From positions 45,014,269-45,078,268 of the forward strand of contig OX457031.1 of assembly GCA_949752745.1 (NCBI GenBank): a stretch of DNA of 64,000 nt. The letters run 5' to 3'. Under the pieces are notes generated by a model. The model made no database searches. It was given only the letters and a program-made list of their open reading frames with translations, and was not told where the DNA came from. Source of the DNA: Protula sp. h YS-2021 (Eukaryota; Annelida; Polychaeta; Sabellida; Serpulidae). The position numbers and the translations under genes were made by a program. Shown piece after piece: positions 11,701-22,180 of the stretch (its first letter is position 1; the number at the start of each line of letters is the position of its first letter).

Positions 11701-14700
11701 TAGTAATCACTGATAACAATAACAGCAATAATTTTATTCAGTTTTCATTGTAAATTTGAGAATTTCCGGTGTGCAGAATATTTTATACTAATTGCAGCAA
11801 ATAAGTGTTTTCTATTCACGTTTGTTTTTTATGTTTGTTTACCCATTAAACACATATATCTCAAGTTTGCTGTGTGTTCCCTGCGGCATGCTTCGAGTCT
11901 TCTAATAAATCTAAGGCCTGCTACATTGCTGCAATTTGTTTGCAGAGAAAAATGGCACTCCGAGATATTTTTAAGGTGAGGAAAAGTCCAGTGCTCGGAC
12001 ATAACTCGCAAAGTCAAACTAATTTATCTTTCTGTGTTGTAAATAAAGCCAACTTGCTGATGCAATGTCCTGCAAGTGTAACTGAATGCGGTAGATAGAC
12101 TGCAGGAAAGCATTACCTCCTGGGAGGTTTCTACACGACAACTCGTGAGCTTATAACGCAGTGACGAGGCATGGTGAATGCAATGGAACCCTGGCTGATG
12201 CCGCGCATGAGATACAGGCCTAAATTATTAACCGACCTTCCGGAAAAAAACGGCTGTTATAGGACCTAAAAGTCCGAGTCTGTCTGTTGGCGTGTGGAGG
12301 GGACATGGACGGCAAAACATACAAGCAGAGTCACTTAACTAAAAGCCCCGAGTCTGTCTGTTGGCGTGTGGAGGGGAACATGGACGGCAAAACATACAAG
12401 CAGAGTCACTTAACTAAAAGCCCCGAGTCTGTCTGTTGGCGTGTGGAGGGGAACATGGACGGCAAAACATACAAGCAGAGTCACTTAACTAAAAGCCCCG
12501 AGTCTGTCTGTTGGCGTGTGGAGGGAACATGGACGGCAAAACATACAAGCAGAGTCACTTAACTAAAAGCCCCGAGTCTGTCTGTTGGCGTGTGGAGGGG
12601 AACATGGACGGCAAAACATACAAGCAGAGTCACTTAACTAAAAGCCCCGAGTCTGTCTGTTGGCGTGTGGAGGGAACATGGACGGCAAAACATACAAGCA
12701 GAGTCACTTAACTAAAAGCCCCGAGTCTGTCTGTTGGCGTGTGGAGGGAACATGGACGGCAAAACATACAAGCAGAGTCACTTAACTAAAAGCCCCGAGT
12801 CTGTCTGTTGGCGTGTGGAGGGAACATGGACGGCAAAACATACAAGCAGAGTCGCTTAACTAAAAGGCCTGAGTCTGTCTGTTGGCGTGTGGAGGGGGAC
12901 ATGGACGGCAAAACATATAAGCGGAGCCGCTTAACTATTACCAAATGGACATTAGGCAGATGGGCAAATTATAGGCCTTAGCCGGAGCAATATTTGAAGC
13001 TAAGGTTTCACTGTGTCTATAAAATACTACAAAAGTTGATCGAAGTACATTATGTAAATGGTCTCCTTATTTTATTCGGCTGCAGAATTTCTTAGTTACT
13101 GTTGTAAAATATACTTACTATTCCCTTTTCCTTAACAGATATTTCCTGTAGTGAACCAAAACATTACTTTGCTTTACAAGATGTGTAAGCATATTACATA
13201 CTGACATTATGAAAAACTCTATATGGTTTAGGTTTCCAACAGCGTCTTTCGGGGGAAAATATCTCCAGGCTAGCTGCGTATATCTGTATAAGAGCATGAG
13301 CACTGAAAAAGACGATGTCCATGAAAATTTGAAACTTATCCACAGATCTCCGTGGCCAGATTATATTTCCAGTTATTCTTTATGTATTCAGATTTTTTAT
13401 TTTTGTAAATAGTCTACATGCTATACTAGTGTGAAGCATTTTTTAAGAGCTACAACAAAATATCACCGTGACTTTGAATCTCAGCCCTGGTATTCGCAAA
13501 AGTTAACTGCGCAGTTAACTGTACACCACTCAAGGAAAATCAGCGGATTTAGCTAAAGTACGCGAACAGTTTTTATAAGGATTTGTTTTAATATAAAAAT
13601 AAAATTTCTCAATCAACTTTCAAAAGTTCTTGTATTAACTGCAGGAGCAGTTAACGGAATCGGTTAATTGTGTAGTTAATTTTTGTGAATACGACCACAG
13701 AGGTTGACGATTTGTTTATGCGTTCTTTCCGGAATCCCAAACGCTGAGGGTTTGAATGCAGCCTGGAGCGCTGGAAGCCGTAATCAAACCAGTGCGTTAG
13801 GTGCTATCATCTGTGACGTAACAAACCTCATCTGTGACGTCACTAAGAGTTGTGGTGACCTTTATTTCTATAAATGTTAAAAAAAAATACCAGAGTTTGG
13901 CGAAGGAGGGGGGGGGGGGGGGTGGAGGTACTTGAGTTGGTAAAACGAGGTTCTGGCTGGTAGGTATGTTCGTCTTTAACAGATGTTGGTATACGTACGA
14001 GGTAACGCATCTATTTAGGCTTTGCTGAGGCTTCCTGTAGGCTTTCTTTTTGAAAGCTTGGACTGAAAAAAACATTTTTTTCTTTCGTGAAAAAAAGTAA
14101 AGAAACACAAACATAAGCAATAAAAATGCATACAGTGATGGCTGGAAATTCTACAAATTAACGGCAATCGTAAAGCGTAAGGAGGAAGATGTCCGAACTG
14201 ACAGGGGGTCCTGACGCACATCTTCACTATCGTGTGACGTGCAATTTTTGTTTCAATTGTCTCCAGGATGGTGAAGACACGACTAGTGAAGGAAAGAAAA
14301 CGAACGAAAAGAAAGGTCACAAGCGGCAGGTTATTTGCTTTTTCTTCTTCTTGTTCGTTTCTTGTTCTTCTTCTTCTTGTTCGTCTTCTTCTGCTTCTTG
14401 TTCGTCTTCTTTTTCTTTTTCTTTTTCTTCTTCTTCTTCTTCTTCTTCTTCTTCTTCTTCTTCTTCTTCTTCTTCTTCTTCTTCTCTTTCTTCCTCTTCA
14501 TGTTCTTTTTCTTCTCACTCGTCTCATGCCGACCTGATTTAAGGGTTATCAAAATCACTACACATTTCAGTTTTCAAACATATTTAAAATGACTTTTCTC
14601 AAAGCTTATTTAACAAGATGACAATATTAAGTGATCTAATCTGCTCTTTTTTTTATTGCAGCTAGAAAGAATCTCATTTGATGATGTAAACAAATGTGAT

Positions 14701-16341
14701 AAAGATAGCGCCGTATATTCTGATGTCGGTTAATCTGATAAATTCACAAAACTCCGTCCCACTAAAATTGGCGTTGCTGTTCGGTTATTCTCACTGATAT
14801 GCTGTCGCATAGAACTGGTAAAAATAATTAATCTGATAACAGTGTACCAGGAAAACTGGTAAGATCTCGCTCATGTTGGCGCCCTGATGAACTAGGATGC
14901 AACTGACTCATAATCGACTCATAAAATTCATAAATATCTCCATTTCAGGCCTCAATGTCGTCCACAAAAAGCAAGCCGTCGAAAAGCGAGAGCAAGGAGG
15001 ACTACGTGGCGCCGCCCAAGGATTACATCATCGACCAGGACAGGAAAAGGCGCCAGAAAAAGCGCGCGAAAAAGGACCAGAAGAAAAAGGAGAAGGAGGA
15101 GCGGCGCATGAGGTCGTACTGGAATCTGGACAACGAGCTGTATCATAACATGAACCTGCACGTCAGGTAGCGTCATTTCTGCTACTAAACGTGGTACTAC
15201 AAGTGCTACACCCGATACTACAGCTACTACATGGGTGAATATAATTACCACACGCGGTACCACAAGTACTTCATGTGCTGCTGAAAGCACTACACATGGT
15301 GCTACAAGTACTACACGTTGTACTACAAGTGTTTACGTGGTACTGCAGGTAGCGCATGTGGTACTTAAAGTACTGCACGTAGTACTGCAAGTACTACACG
15401 CGGTACTATAAGTACTTCATATGGCAGTACCAGTGCTATACACATAACATGGTACTGCAAGTACTACATATGGTACAAGTACTGTGCTTGGTATACTGCA
15501 AGTAATTTTAAGTAATACAAGTGGTAGTGCAAGAAATACATGTAGTACTACAAGTATTCCACGCGATACTATAAATACTATACACGACGCTGTAACTACT
15601 ACCCGTTTTACAGAAAGTACTACAAGTATTTTCCGTTGTACTGCAAGTACCAAAGGTGATACTCCAAGTATTACACGTGGTTCTGCAAGTACTACAAATG
15701 TAATACATGTACTGAACGTAGTACCACAAGACATTGTACAATTGGGTAGTCGCACGCGGAGGGGCACAAATGAGTACATATTTCTTTGACTTCTTTGCTG
15801 GACCCGTATTCTGGGTGTTGTGAGGCAGGGGAGGGGGAGGGAGGGAGGAAGTAGTAAAGTAGTCTACTTTGTCGCGGTTGCGCAATTATAGGGCATACCG
15901 AAATGTGCAACAGAAAAAGAAACAAGAGATAAACGATATCACAGAACAGACCTTATTGAAATAAGGTCTGTTCGAGAAGCAACCCGAATGCGGTAATTTG
16001 AAGTATTTTGGCCAGTACGTAAAATCTCGTAATATTCATAGGCACATCATATGCCATGGAGAAACAAACGTTTGTCTGTAAATGTTGTAAAACCGCCGAA
16101 TATCTGGCGTTATGGAACTTCTTCCAAGGTCGGGTATGCATCCGCATTTCAGAGATGGTTGAGTACAGAACGTCCTTACGCAGTGCATGAAACAGTCAGT
16201 AGAAACAGAGCATGTCAATCAGATGGGCGTATGTTATTGTGTTGTAGGGTTCATCGTGGACTGATCACCATCTACGGTGCCGGCGTGAAAAAAGATTATG
16301 AACCGAGCGAGGTCAAAATGGGCTGTTTGTCGGTGTTCTAG
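2760..16341 (+). CDS. CERK: ceramide kinase, 3' exons (C-terminal part)
   Basis: Ceramide kinase phosphorylates ceramide to ceramide-1-phosphate at membranes. Eleven exons with compatible phases: 2760-2828, 5604-5687, 5907-6013, 6858-7069, 7393-7541 (donor GTCAGA, least certain), 9537-9678, 11002-11142, 11946-11975, 14267-14329, 14662-14685, 14949-15166 and 16248-16341. The 24-bp exon is the weakest, so the total is eleven or twelve. Seen: AYECEIKYIP, then a CxxxCxxC cluster formed across the 5687/5907 junction (VCNEQCRRC), then LKGQFLNVSLLAIP, LTNGCLDLILV and FLKRHGNNKNQ. The end is SYWNLDNELYHNMNLHVR joined to VHRGLITIYG, followed by a TAG stop. The CxxxCxxC cluster and the WN-D-...-VRVH-L ending are known for CERK. 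The N-terminal PH and GGDG kinase regions lie outside the window. Exons 9537-14685 add an acidic Ser/Asp and Lys-rich linker, longer than I know in vertebrates. CERKL is the alternative call. Confidence 0.87.
2862..4356. repeat. 23-bp minisatellite carrying a CCAAT box in every unit
   Basis: About 64 units of 23 bp with consensus CATGCTGATTGGCTGGGAGG plus TGT, in the first intron of the ceramide kinase exons seen here. Unit variants are TTGGAG, TGCGAG, GGAATT and TCCTGC. On the minus strand every unit reads CAGCCAATCAG, the textbook NF-Y (CCAAT-box) consensus. Units are very similar, which points to recent expansion or homogenisation. Confidence 0.95.
4410..4775. repeat. degenerate TG-rich tandem repeat (about 20-24 bp)
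   Basis: Irregular repetition of GCAGGTGTTTGCAT-like units, directly after the 23-bp array in the same intron. It is much more diverged than its neighbour. The minus-strand Thr/Cys/His-rich open frames across it follow the repeat and are not genes. Confidence 0.7.
5204..5542. mobile_element. hAT-like MITE
   Basis: A 339-bp element with perfect 16-bp terminal inverted repeats, CAGGGGTGCACATAAG at 5204-5219 and its complement at 5527-5542. TTGTTTC lies directly on both sides (5197-5203 and 5543-5549), a target-site duplication of 7 to 8 bp. CAGGGGTG ends and an 8-bp duplication are typical of hAT elements. The inside is AT-rich with repeated CACCTTCGCCAA and palindromic TTCGCCAATTTGGCGAA blocks near both ends and no coding capacity. 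It ends 61 bp before the exon at 5604. Confidence 0.85.
8150..8235. repeat. short direct repeats GCGACGTTTCGTCTA
   Basis: Three to four copies of GCGACGTTTCGTCTA-like 16-bp units in a ceramide kinase intron, just upstream of the SINE. The surrounding 7,542-8,400 is otherwise AT-rich with no feature I recognise. Confidence 0.6.
8403..8680 (+). mobile_element. tRNA-derived SINE, copy 1
   Basis: The head resembles a tRNA gene with pol III boxes: box A TGGCCTAGTGGTTAG and box B GGTTTCAAACC (normally GGTTCGAATCC). The body runs through GAGGCACTGCAGATG, GGCTGGAATGCCCCATTT and GGGATCCCGATATGACC. The same body occurs in reverse at about 55,495-55,752, so this is a dispersed family. The 3' limit is uncertain, since related sequence may continue to about 8,990. 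Confidence 0.85.
9050..9415. repeat. about 155-bp tandem repeats (ATCTCCTCCTACA family)
   Basis: Two and a half units starting AAAATGCATCTCCTCCTACA, each continuing with GATCCGATGTCAT, GAGGCATCCCTAA, GGGTCGTGCA and TAGTCGATCG. They are preceded by an inverted repeat (CCAGCTTACG and CGTAAGCTGG, about 8,968-8,990) and a (GTTA)n run. Related units occur on both sides of the Polinton (36,880 and 55,215). The family resembles internal tandem repeats of an invertebrate transposon, class not determined. Confidence 0.75.
9870..10715. repeat. GC-box minisatellite (about 23-28 bp units)
   Basis: More than 30 units of GGGGCGGGGCTTGTACTGCT plus CGTG, with variants GGGGACGGGGC and GGGGGCGGTAC, and poly-G runs at about 9,940 and 10,040. 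Most units contain GGGGCGGGGC, the classic Sp1/KLF box. It lies in an intron of the ceramide kinase gene. Long open frames occur on both strands (up to 348 codons, Pro/Ser/Thr-rich on the minus strand) purely because of repetition. Confidence 0.95.
12266..12940. repeat. 74-75-bp tandem repeat, about nine units
   Basis: Units begin GAGTCTGTCTGTTGGCGTGT and continue GGACGGCAAAACATACAAGC and AGAGTCACTTAACTAAAAGC. They start at 12,276, 12,350, 12,425, 12,500 and 12,574 and continue to about 12,940. Units are almost identical except the last, which has diverged. The 75-bp units keep a frame open, while the 74-bp units break it. Intron of ceramide kinase, not coding. Confidence 0.95.
14331..14510. 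repeat. (TTC)n polypyrimidine tract
   Basis: About 180 bp of almost pure pyrimidine on the plus strand, with an uninterrupted TTC core of roughly 85 bp at about 14,425-14,485. It starts right after the donor site of the exon ending at 14,329. Poly-Ser, poly-Leu, poly-Phe and poly-Lys frames here are repeat artefacts. Confidence 0.95.
15175..15740. repeat. degenerate tandem repeat GTACTACAAGTACTACACG
   Basis: Irregular units of about 20-24 bp built from GTACTACAAGTACTACAC and variants. It fills the final ceramide kinase intron between the exons ending at 15,166 and starting at 16,248. Old and diverged. Confidence 0.8.
15944..15973. repeat. perfect 14-bp inverted repeat (hairpin)
   Basis: GAACAGACCTTATT, two bases, then its exact complement AATAAGGTCTGTTC, inside the last ceramide kinase intron. 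It could be a small palindromic element remnant or a cruciform. No flanking duplication was recognised. Confidence 0.75.
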
Positions 16342-17557
16342 CATTGCCATGGTTACTCACAGTGACGTCACTGGCGAGCTTGCTAGGCTTGAGTGTTAGG
16401 CAGCCTCCGGAAAACGGCGATGTCAGTAGCTCTAGAGGATGTCGGAAAATTAGGGAAATTCACGAGCTCTGGCACGATGTTGTTCACAAGTAGCAAGGGA
16501 AGCAGTGGTCACATATTAAAGCAGTCACATTTTGAAGACGGCGTCACACATCAAAGAAGTCACAGGTTGAAGAAGTCACACATCAAAGAAGGGACAGGTT
16601 GAAGAAGTTGTCACTCAGTAAAGAAGTCAGAGCTGGAATAAGTTGTCACATATTAAGGAAGCCAAAGGTTGAAAAACTCACATATTAAAACAAGTTACGG
16701 GGTGTGGAAGTCGCCACAAGAAAGTAAGAAAGTTTAATTACGTTGTGAGACGAATGCGGGCACTTGTCGTTTGTCTTTGTGACGGTGTAATGGTGATCTG
16801 TACGCAGCGAATTCACTTAAAACTTGTCGGCACTTGAAGTGTGCGTGAAATCATTCTCTGCTTCAAGTCACTATTTAACAATTAAATAAAATGATGTGAA
16901 ATTTTCAGTGACTTTGCAAAGTCACTGGTTCACTCAGTGACATTGTCATTGAAGTCACTGAAAATTTGAGTGACTTTATAAAGTCAGTGGTTCTAAGCCT
17001 TCAAAATTTGACAGATTCACTGAAGTGAGTTTGAATGTGACAGAGTTTGCTTTCTTTGACTTCTCTTCATTCTCAGACTATCTATAGATGTCAGGCAATA
17101 TGCCTAAGTCAATCAGACCGACAATAGTTGCCCTGAAAACAGGCTACCTATTGAAAGCGTGATTTGGGGGTCGAAAACCATAGGCTGAAATGCCTCTACT
17201 GGCGATTTTAAGACCCTTCTTCACATGTTTCTTTAATTAGCTTTAAAGCCGTTGTATGAGTGACCTGCAACACTATTTATTCTATTCATTAGTTTCCCCT
17301 TTTGAATACATAATTGCAATTCTTTAAATGTGTTCAGCATTAAAGTCAATTGAGGTCAACACTGCGAAGTTACTATTTTGGCACTCACTTGCAATGGTGC
17401 AAATACCAATGGCGTTAAATTACAATTAGTATTTCCTACTCGCCGACATGTTAGATCTGTTCAGAAATTGCTCCAATTAATCACTTGCACTTCGGATTTT
17501 CCGCAGCAGTCTTTTTTTTTATTTTATTTCGGAATTAGCAGTTCCAAAGCATTGTCC

Positions 17558-17835
17558 AGAGTCGCCGTTATTATTCCTGGCGGTCCTCCCGAAGACAGCA
17601 ACGCTAAATGTTACTGGCCATCCACAGTCACCGTTATTATTCTTGGCGGTCCTCCCTCTTATAGCAACGCTAAATGGTACTGGCCATCGAGAATCGCCGT
17701 TATTATTCCTGGCGGTTCTCCCTCATATAGCAACGCTAAATGGCACTCGGCATATAGAGTCGCCGTTATTATTCATGGCGGTCCTCCCGAAGATAGCAAC
17801 GCTAAATGGCACTGGCCATCCAGAGTGGAGGTCTT
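17558..17835. repeat. 66-bp tandem repeat, about four units
   Basis: Units carry GTCGCCGTTATTATTCCTGG, CGGTCCTCCCGAAGA, AGCAACGCTAAATGG and ACTGGCCATCCA. The 66-bp period equals 22 codons, which keeps a 182-codon frame open across it. I see no splice signals or homology, so I leave it as a repeat. Confidence 0.85.
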
Positions 17836-18809
17836 ATTTATTCTTACGCCCATCCGGAGTAGTTGTAATGAAGCCAAATCGAATATAATCGGTCGTCCCA
17901 TCACCTTCAAGCATAAACACACTTAAATATGTATTGTCACAAGTACATTAATGACAAAAGAACACTACGAACAGTTGATAATCGAATTGTTTGAAGCAAG
18001 ACAGGCAAATTCAAAGACATCTAGTAAATATTATGTTCTATTAAGTCTTGTTACAGACTTAAAATGGAAACATTTCTAGCAGAAAGTACATTATACTGAA
18101 TAGAATATCGTGATATAGTTTGAGTCCTGTAGTGATTATTTATATAATACCTTTGAATTGAGATAATAAAATAAAATCCAAAGGAAATTTGGAGATTTAC
18201 ATGCACTAGAGTACTGGTATACTGATATAGAACTGGTACACCCTTGCCTTATGAATGTCAGTCGGGCAATAAACCCAACATAAAGATGCTTCTTACGTGA
18301 CTTAAAGCATTTCAGGCTAACTCTGTAATTTTCAATTCTGAAAATTAGGCCATCTACATTTCAGGCTATGAGTGGATAGCCTGGCTTTCTTCAGGCGATC
18401 TATTGTTAACGTGATTGGCTTAGGTCAACCTCAGATAGCCTGATCTTTACAATTTAACAATAGATAGCTTTATTATAGTCACAGCCTGTAACATACATGC
18501 GTGAGTTTATCACAAAGAACAAGTCGTTGGCGTTAGCTGTAGGACGTAGCGTTGTAGTTGAGAATTTGGGGCAAATTGTTGTTAGAAAAATTAAAACCTC
18601 AGTTGTAAATTATGTATCTGGGGGAGAGGGGTGTTTCACTGCTCTTTTGCGTTTGGTTGTTTTTCTAATAAATAAGGCAAAGGAAAAAATCACTTGGACC
18701 TTGTGTTAGGTTTTGTTCTATTCTAAAATCATGCCGTAAGTATGTGTTGTGTTTCTGTGATGTCACTCTGCTCTAGACACTCTTGTCTCTGTAAAAAAAT
18801 TATGTATGC

Positions 18810-18811
<2 letters not shown>

Positions 18812-18891
<80 letters not shown>
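18812..18891. repeat. (TA)n microsatellite
   Basis: About 39 uninterrupted TA dinucleotides. Intergenic. Confidence 0.97.
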
Positions 18892-18893
<2 letters not shown>

Positions 18894-19534
18894 TAGTTTG
18901 TTTACGTATGTCTCGAATGGTGTGAGGAGGGGGGTGATATTGAAAATTCAGTCCTTGTAAATACCAAGGGCCGCACGACAGAGACATTACTAATTTATTT
19001 ATAGTCATTCTGGGTTCTGTTTGTCGTTGTAAATCCTACATCAGCATTTTGCTTTGTAGTATATATTGGAAAGGTTTGTTTTCGCATTTTATTTTCTTTT
19101 TTATTATCTCAGCAGGCTACTTTGCATGTGGGGGATTTACAGCATGTAATTGTTACTTGTTTTTGATTCGTTCTCTGTGATATAGTGCGTAATCTGCTGC
19201 TTCGATATCGTCACGCTTTTTAAGCTTGTATCGTTATGTCGTTTTATATATATAAAAAAATTACCTCTTTTTTTTCCTTTTGCTTTGTTAGAACAAGGTG
19301 TCAATGAATGTAAACTAGTACTGACACACTTACTGGGGTGAATTTCTCAGCCATGCCATGAATGAAATCGTGCGCATTTTGCACGCTTCTTATACATTTA
19401 AAAACTCGACTGTCTCATCGCTATTGCTGCTTTAAAAAAAAGAAACAAATAATTAAAAAAGAAACAGTGTTCACACAGACGTTGTGGAAGGTACGGTGTC
19501 ATGTCAATTCTTTGGGTGTAATTTGACGAACAAG

Positions 19535-19775
19535 CGGTCGTTGGACCGGAAATAGAAAGGCTGCGTCACCGCGTATCATGTGACCGGAAATAGAAAGGCC
19601 GTGCCACCGCGTATCATGTGACTGGAAATAGAGAAGCTGTGCCACCGCGTAACATGTGACCGGAAATAGAAAGGCCGTGCCACCGCGTATCATGTGACCG
19701 GAAATAGAAAGGCCGTGCCACCGCGTATCATGTGACCGGAAATAGAAAGGCCGCGCCACCGTGTATCATGTGCGA
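19535..19775. repeat. 38-bp tandem repeat, six units
   Basis: Units of CATGTGACCGGAAATAGAAA plus GGCCGTGCCACCGCGTAT, nearly identical to each other. Each contains CCGGAAATAG, an ETS-like core. Intergenic. Confidence 0.92.
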
Positions 19776-22007
19776 TGTGTCGGGACATGGGATTCCGTCG
19801 CTATCCCAGCAGTAGCTTCCTCTTTTAGATGCTGTTAGGCTCTAATTAGGCTGTTTGTAATTGTAGCTGATTATTTGGTGCCGTTATTTTAACTGATATC
19901 CAAACCTGTTTTTTTTTTCTTTAAATGTTAATTTTATTCACATATCGCTCGGTACACTAGCCCCTTCGTTCGTGTTTATTCAGTAGGATTATTTTTTATC
20001 TATTTAGTTTTGATTTTGATAAAATCAATAGTCAACTTGCTTTCTTTGCAACCGATATCTCAGGCTGTAATAAGCGCGCACTATGTTTAGTTCAAGAATT
20101 GTTACATAAGTCCTAATACACAAAGAAAGAACTGGGAGTTAGGTTTAAAAAAATATCATGTTCTAATTGTCAAATGATTAATATAACCTAAAAAAAAGAT
20201 GAGTAAAACTCTGACGATGAAAATAAATAAAATAAAACAAAGTGAAGTAGACGTTATGTTATCGTTCACATTTTTAGCGGAGATCTGTGGTGGCAGCAGT
20301 CATTGTTTGCGTCTGGGCATTTTTGTGTTTCTTTTTGTTTCACTTCATTTATCAAGCACAATCTCACGGGAAAGAGCAGTGTATTTATATAAATAGTTAA
20401 AAAAGGAGTGATTGTTTTGAAGCGTTTTGGTTATTGAGAAGTGGTAAGTGTAACACGACCGCTCCACGAGTTTCTTATACGCGATTGTATTGCATGAGTA
20501 GTGATTAGACGCTTCGCAGTTTTACACTTGAATTTTTTCTGTGATCTAAAAAAAGTATTAGTTCTTTTGTGTTTCAAAGTCCTTTTCATGTTATGCATTA
20601 GTATTTTTGTTGTAGTGGCAGAGCACTGCATGTGTACATTTTGTATGATTTGTGCAAAAGTCTGGTGCAATAAAAGCTTTGAGAGCTGTCAGCGGGTTCG
20701 GTCATTTTATTCGTTGTATAACTCTGGATTAGATTGTTAAAGAATTCTTATATTTTGGGTGGAATCGTGCAACCTCATCGATGGCAGAGGATCAGTTTTA
20801 ATGTATGTTTTAATGCCATCCGTAGCGAACGTCACCCAGGTTACTGACCATTTTAATGACCATTTCTTAATAGGCGAGGCAGATGGGGTGGGGGTTGATT
20901 TCTTTTCTACTAGTTCCACCCTGTATGTGCAAGAATAAAGGCATAGATGCGAAACCGAGCGAGTCTGGTAGACTCTCCATTAATTTTCTACCTGCAGTCC
21001 AATTTCTCCTGCTGCATAACCAAGCAGACATGTGATTTGTAGGATACGTCGTTGTCATATCATTGTGACGTCACTGCACAACGTAAAAACGATACTGCTG
21101 ATCTAAAAGCGACGACCCTACGACATCGTATTGACGTCTTAAAAAAAGATGTTATTTTAAACAATATCACTATCGATCCAGTCAAATATTTCTTTCTGTC
21201 GCAGTGCAGTATAGCTAGCAAAATGCGACATAACACATTTTCGATGTTAGACGCAGGCATTTCGGTGTCGATATTTAAGCGACCGACCTCAAATCGGTGA
21301 AAAAAACCACAAGATGGTATTCCGTCTCCCTTTGGCATCGATCCAGTGTCGCAAAATCGACCAATCATTGCTCACAGAAAGTGGTGGTCATTTGAACAAG
21401 TGTGGAAGAAATATTCATGGCATGTTGTATTTTTTTCCTTGTTTTCGGGTATTTTCACTTAAAATGTACATTCGTATATATTTTGCAGGAGTGATCAACT
21501 GATAAAAAATGAATTAATTCCTAATTAAACTTATTACCAGTCAAGGACTAGACTTGATCGTTTTTGAGTACCGAGGTTCAAAAAAAAAAAAAAACTAAGC
21601 CAATAGGTCTAGATTCTTTGAAAGACGTTAACAACAAAATGTTCACAATCCTTTCAGGATTCTTTCGGGAGCTTTCTTGCAGCAAGAACATACAGCGTCC
21701 TGCAAAAGTGCGGGATTTGTTATGATGCTCTCCCCCTTCCCCAATCCCCTATCACGACCAGGACAAAAAGCTTATTTCACATATTATTAAATGTGGCTAA
21801 GTTCCGATACAACTTGTTGGATACTGCTGCATTCTGTATGCCTTCAAGTCATTTCAATCACGTTCATTTCAGCTTTCAGATATTTGGTTCGAAGTTACTA
21901 GGGCCTTCTTATTACTTTAGATCTCAGTTTAGGTTCTCAATATGGCTTAAAATTTTAATATGTATCAACGTGCAACTTAAACATTTTTCTTCAACTACCC
22001 TTATTTA

Positions 22008-22180
22008 GTCAATACCAACGTTTTTCTTCAACTACCCTTATTTAGTCAACTACCTGCGTTTCTGTCATTAGCGGTTTTGATGCTTGTTCACCACTCGCCT
22101 GACCACTTGTCTCGATAGTGGTGAGGCGTTGGACTGGTAATCTCGAAGTCGTGGGTTCGAGCCTCGCTGAAGGCGATTTT
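22008..22180 (+). mobile_element. tRNA-like SINE head (remnant)
   Basis: A direct duplication (TTTTTCTTCAACTACCCTTA then TTTAGTCAA, twice, 21,979-22,052) is followed by a tRNA-like segment. Its box A-like part is TAGTGGTGAGGCGTTGGAC and its box B is GGGTTCGAGCC. The arms do not close into a proper cloverleaf, so a SINE or tRNA pseudogene is more likely than a functional tRNA. A second weak tRNA-like piece (GAAGCAAGAGGTTGTGAGTT) follows at about 22,265. Confidence 0.5.

Noticed and set aside
12287..12711. Repeated 25-residue frame (CWRVEGNMDGKTYKQSHLTK and onwards)
   Set aside because: The 75-bp repeat unit is a multiple of three; 74-bp units break the frame. It lies between two clear exons of another gene.
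14189..14592. Poly-Ser, poly-Phe, poly-Leu and poly-Lys frames
   Set aside because: Products of the TTC microsatellite. Only the 63-bp piece at 14,267-14,329 is accepted as an exon.
17378..17926. 182-codon frame with 22-residue repeats
   Set aside because: Follows the 66-bp tandem repeat; no start context, no splice signals and no family resemblance.
22110..22175. Possible functional tRNA gene
   Set aside because: Box A- and B-like sequences are present, but the acceptor and anticodon arms do not pair convincingly. Treated as a SINE or tRNA remnant.
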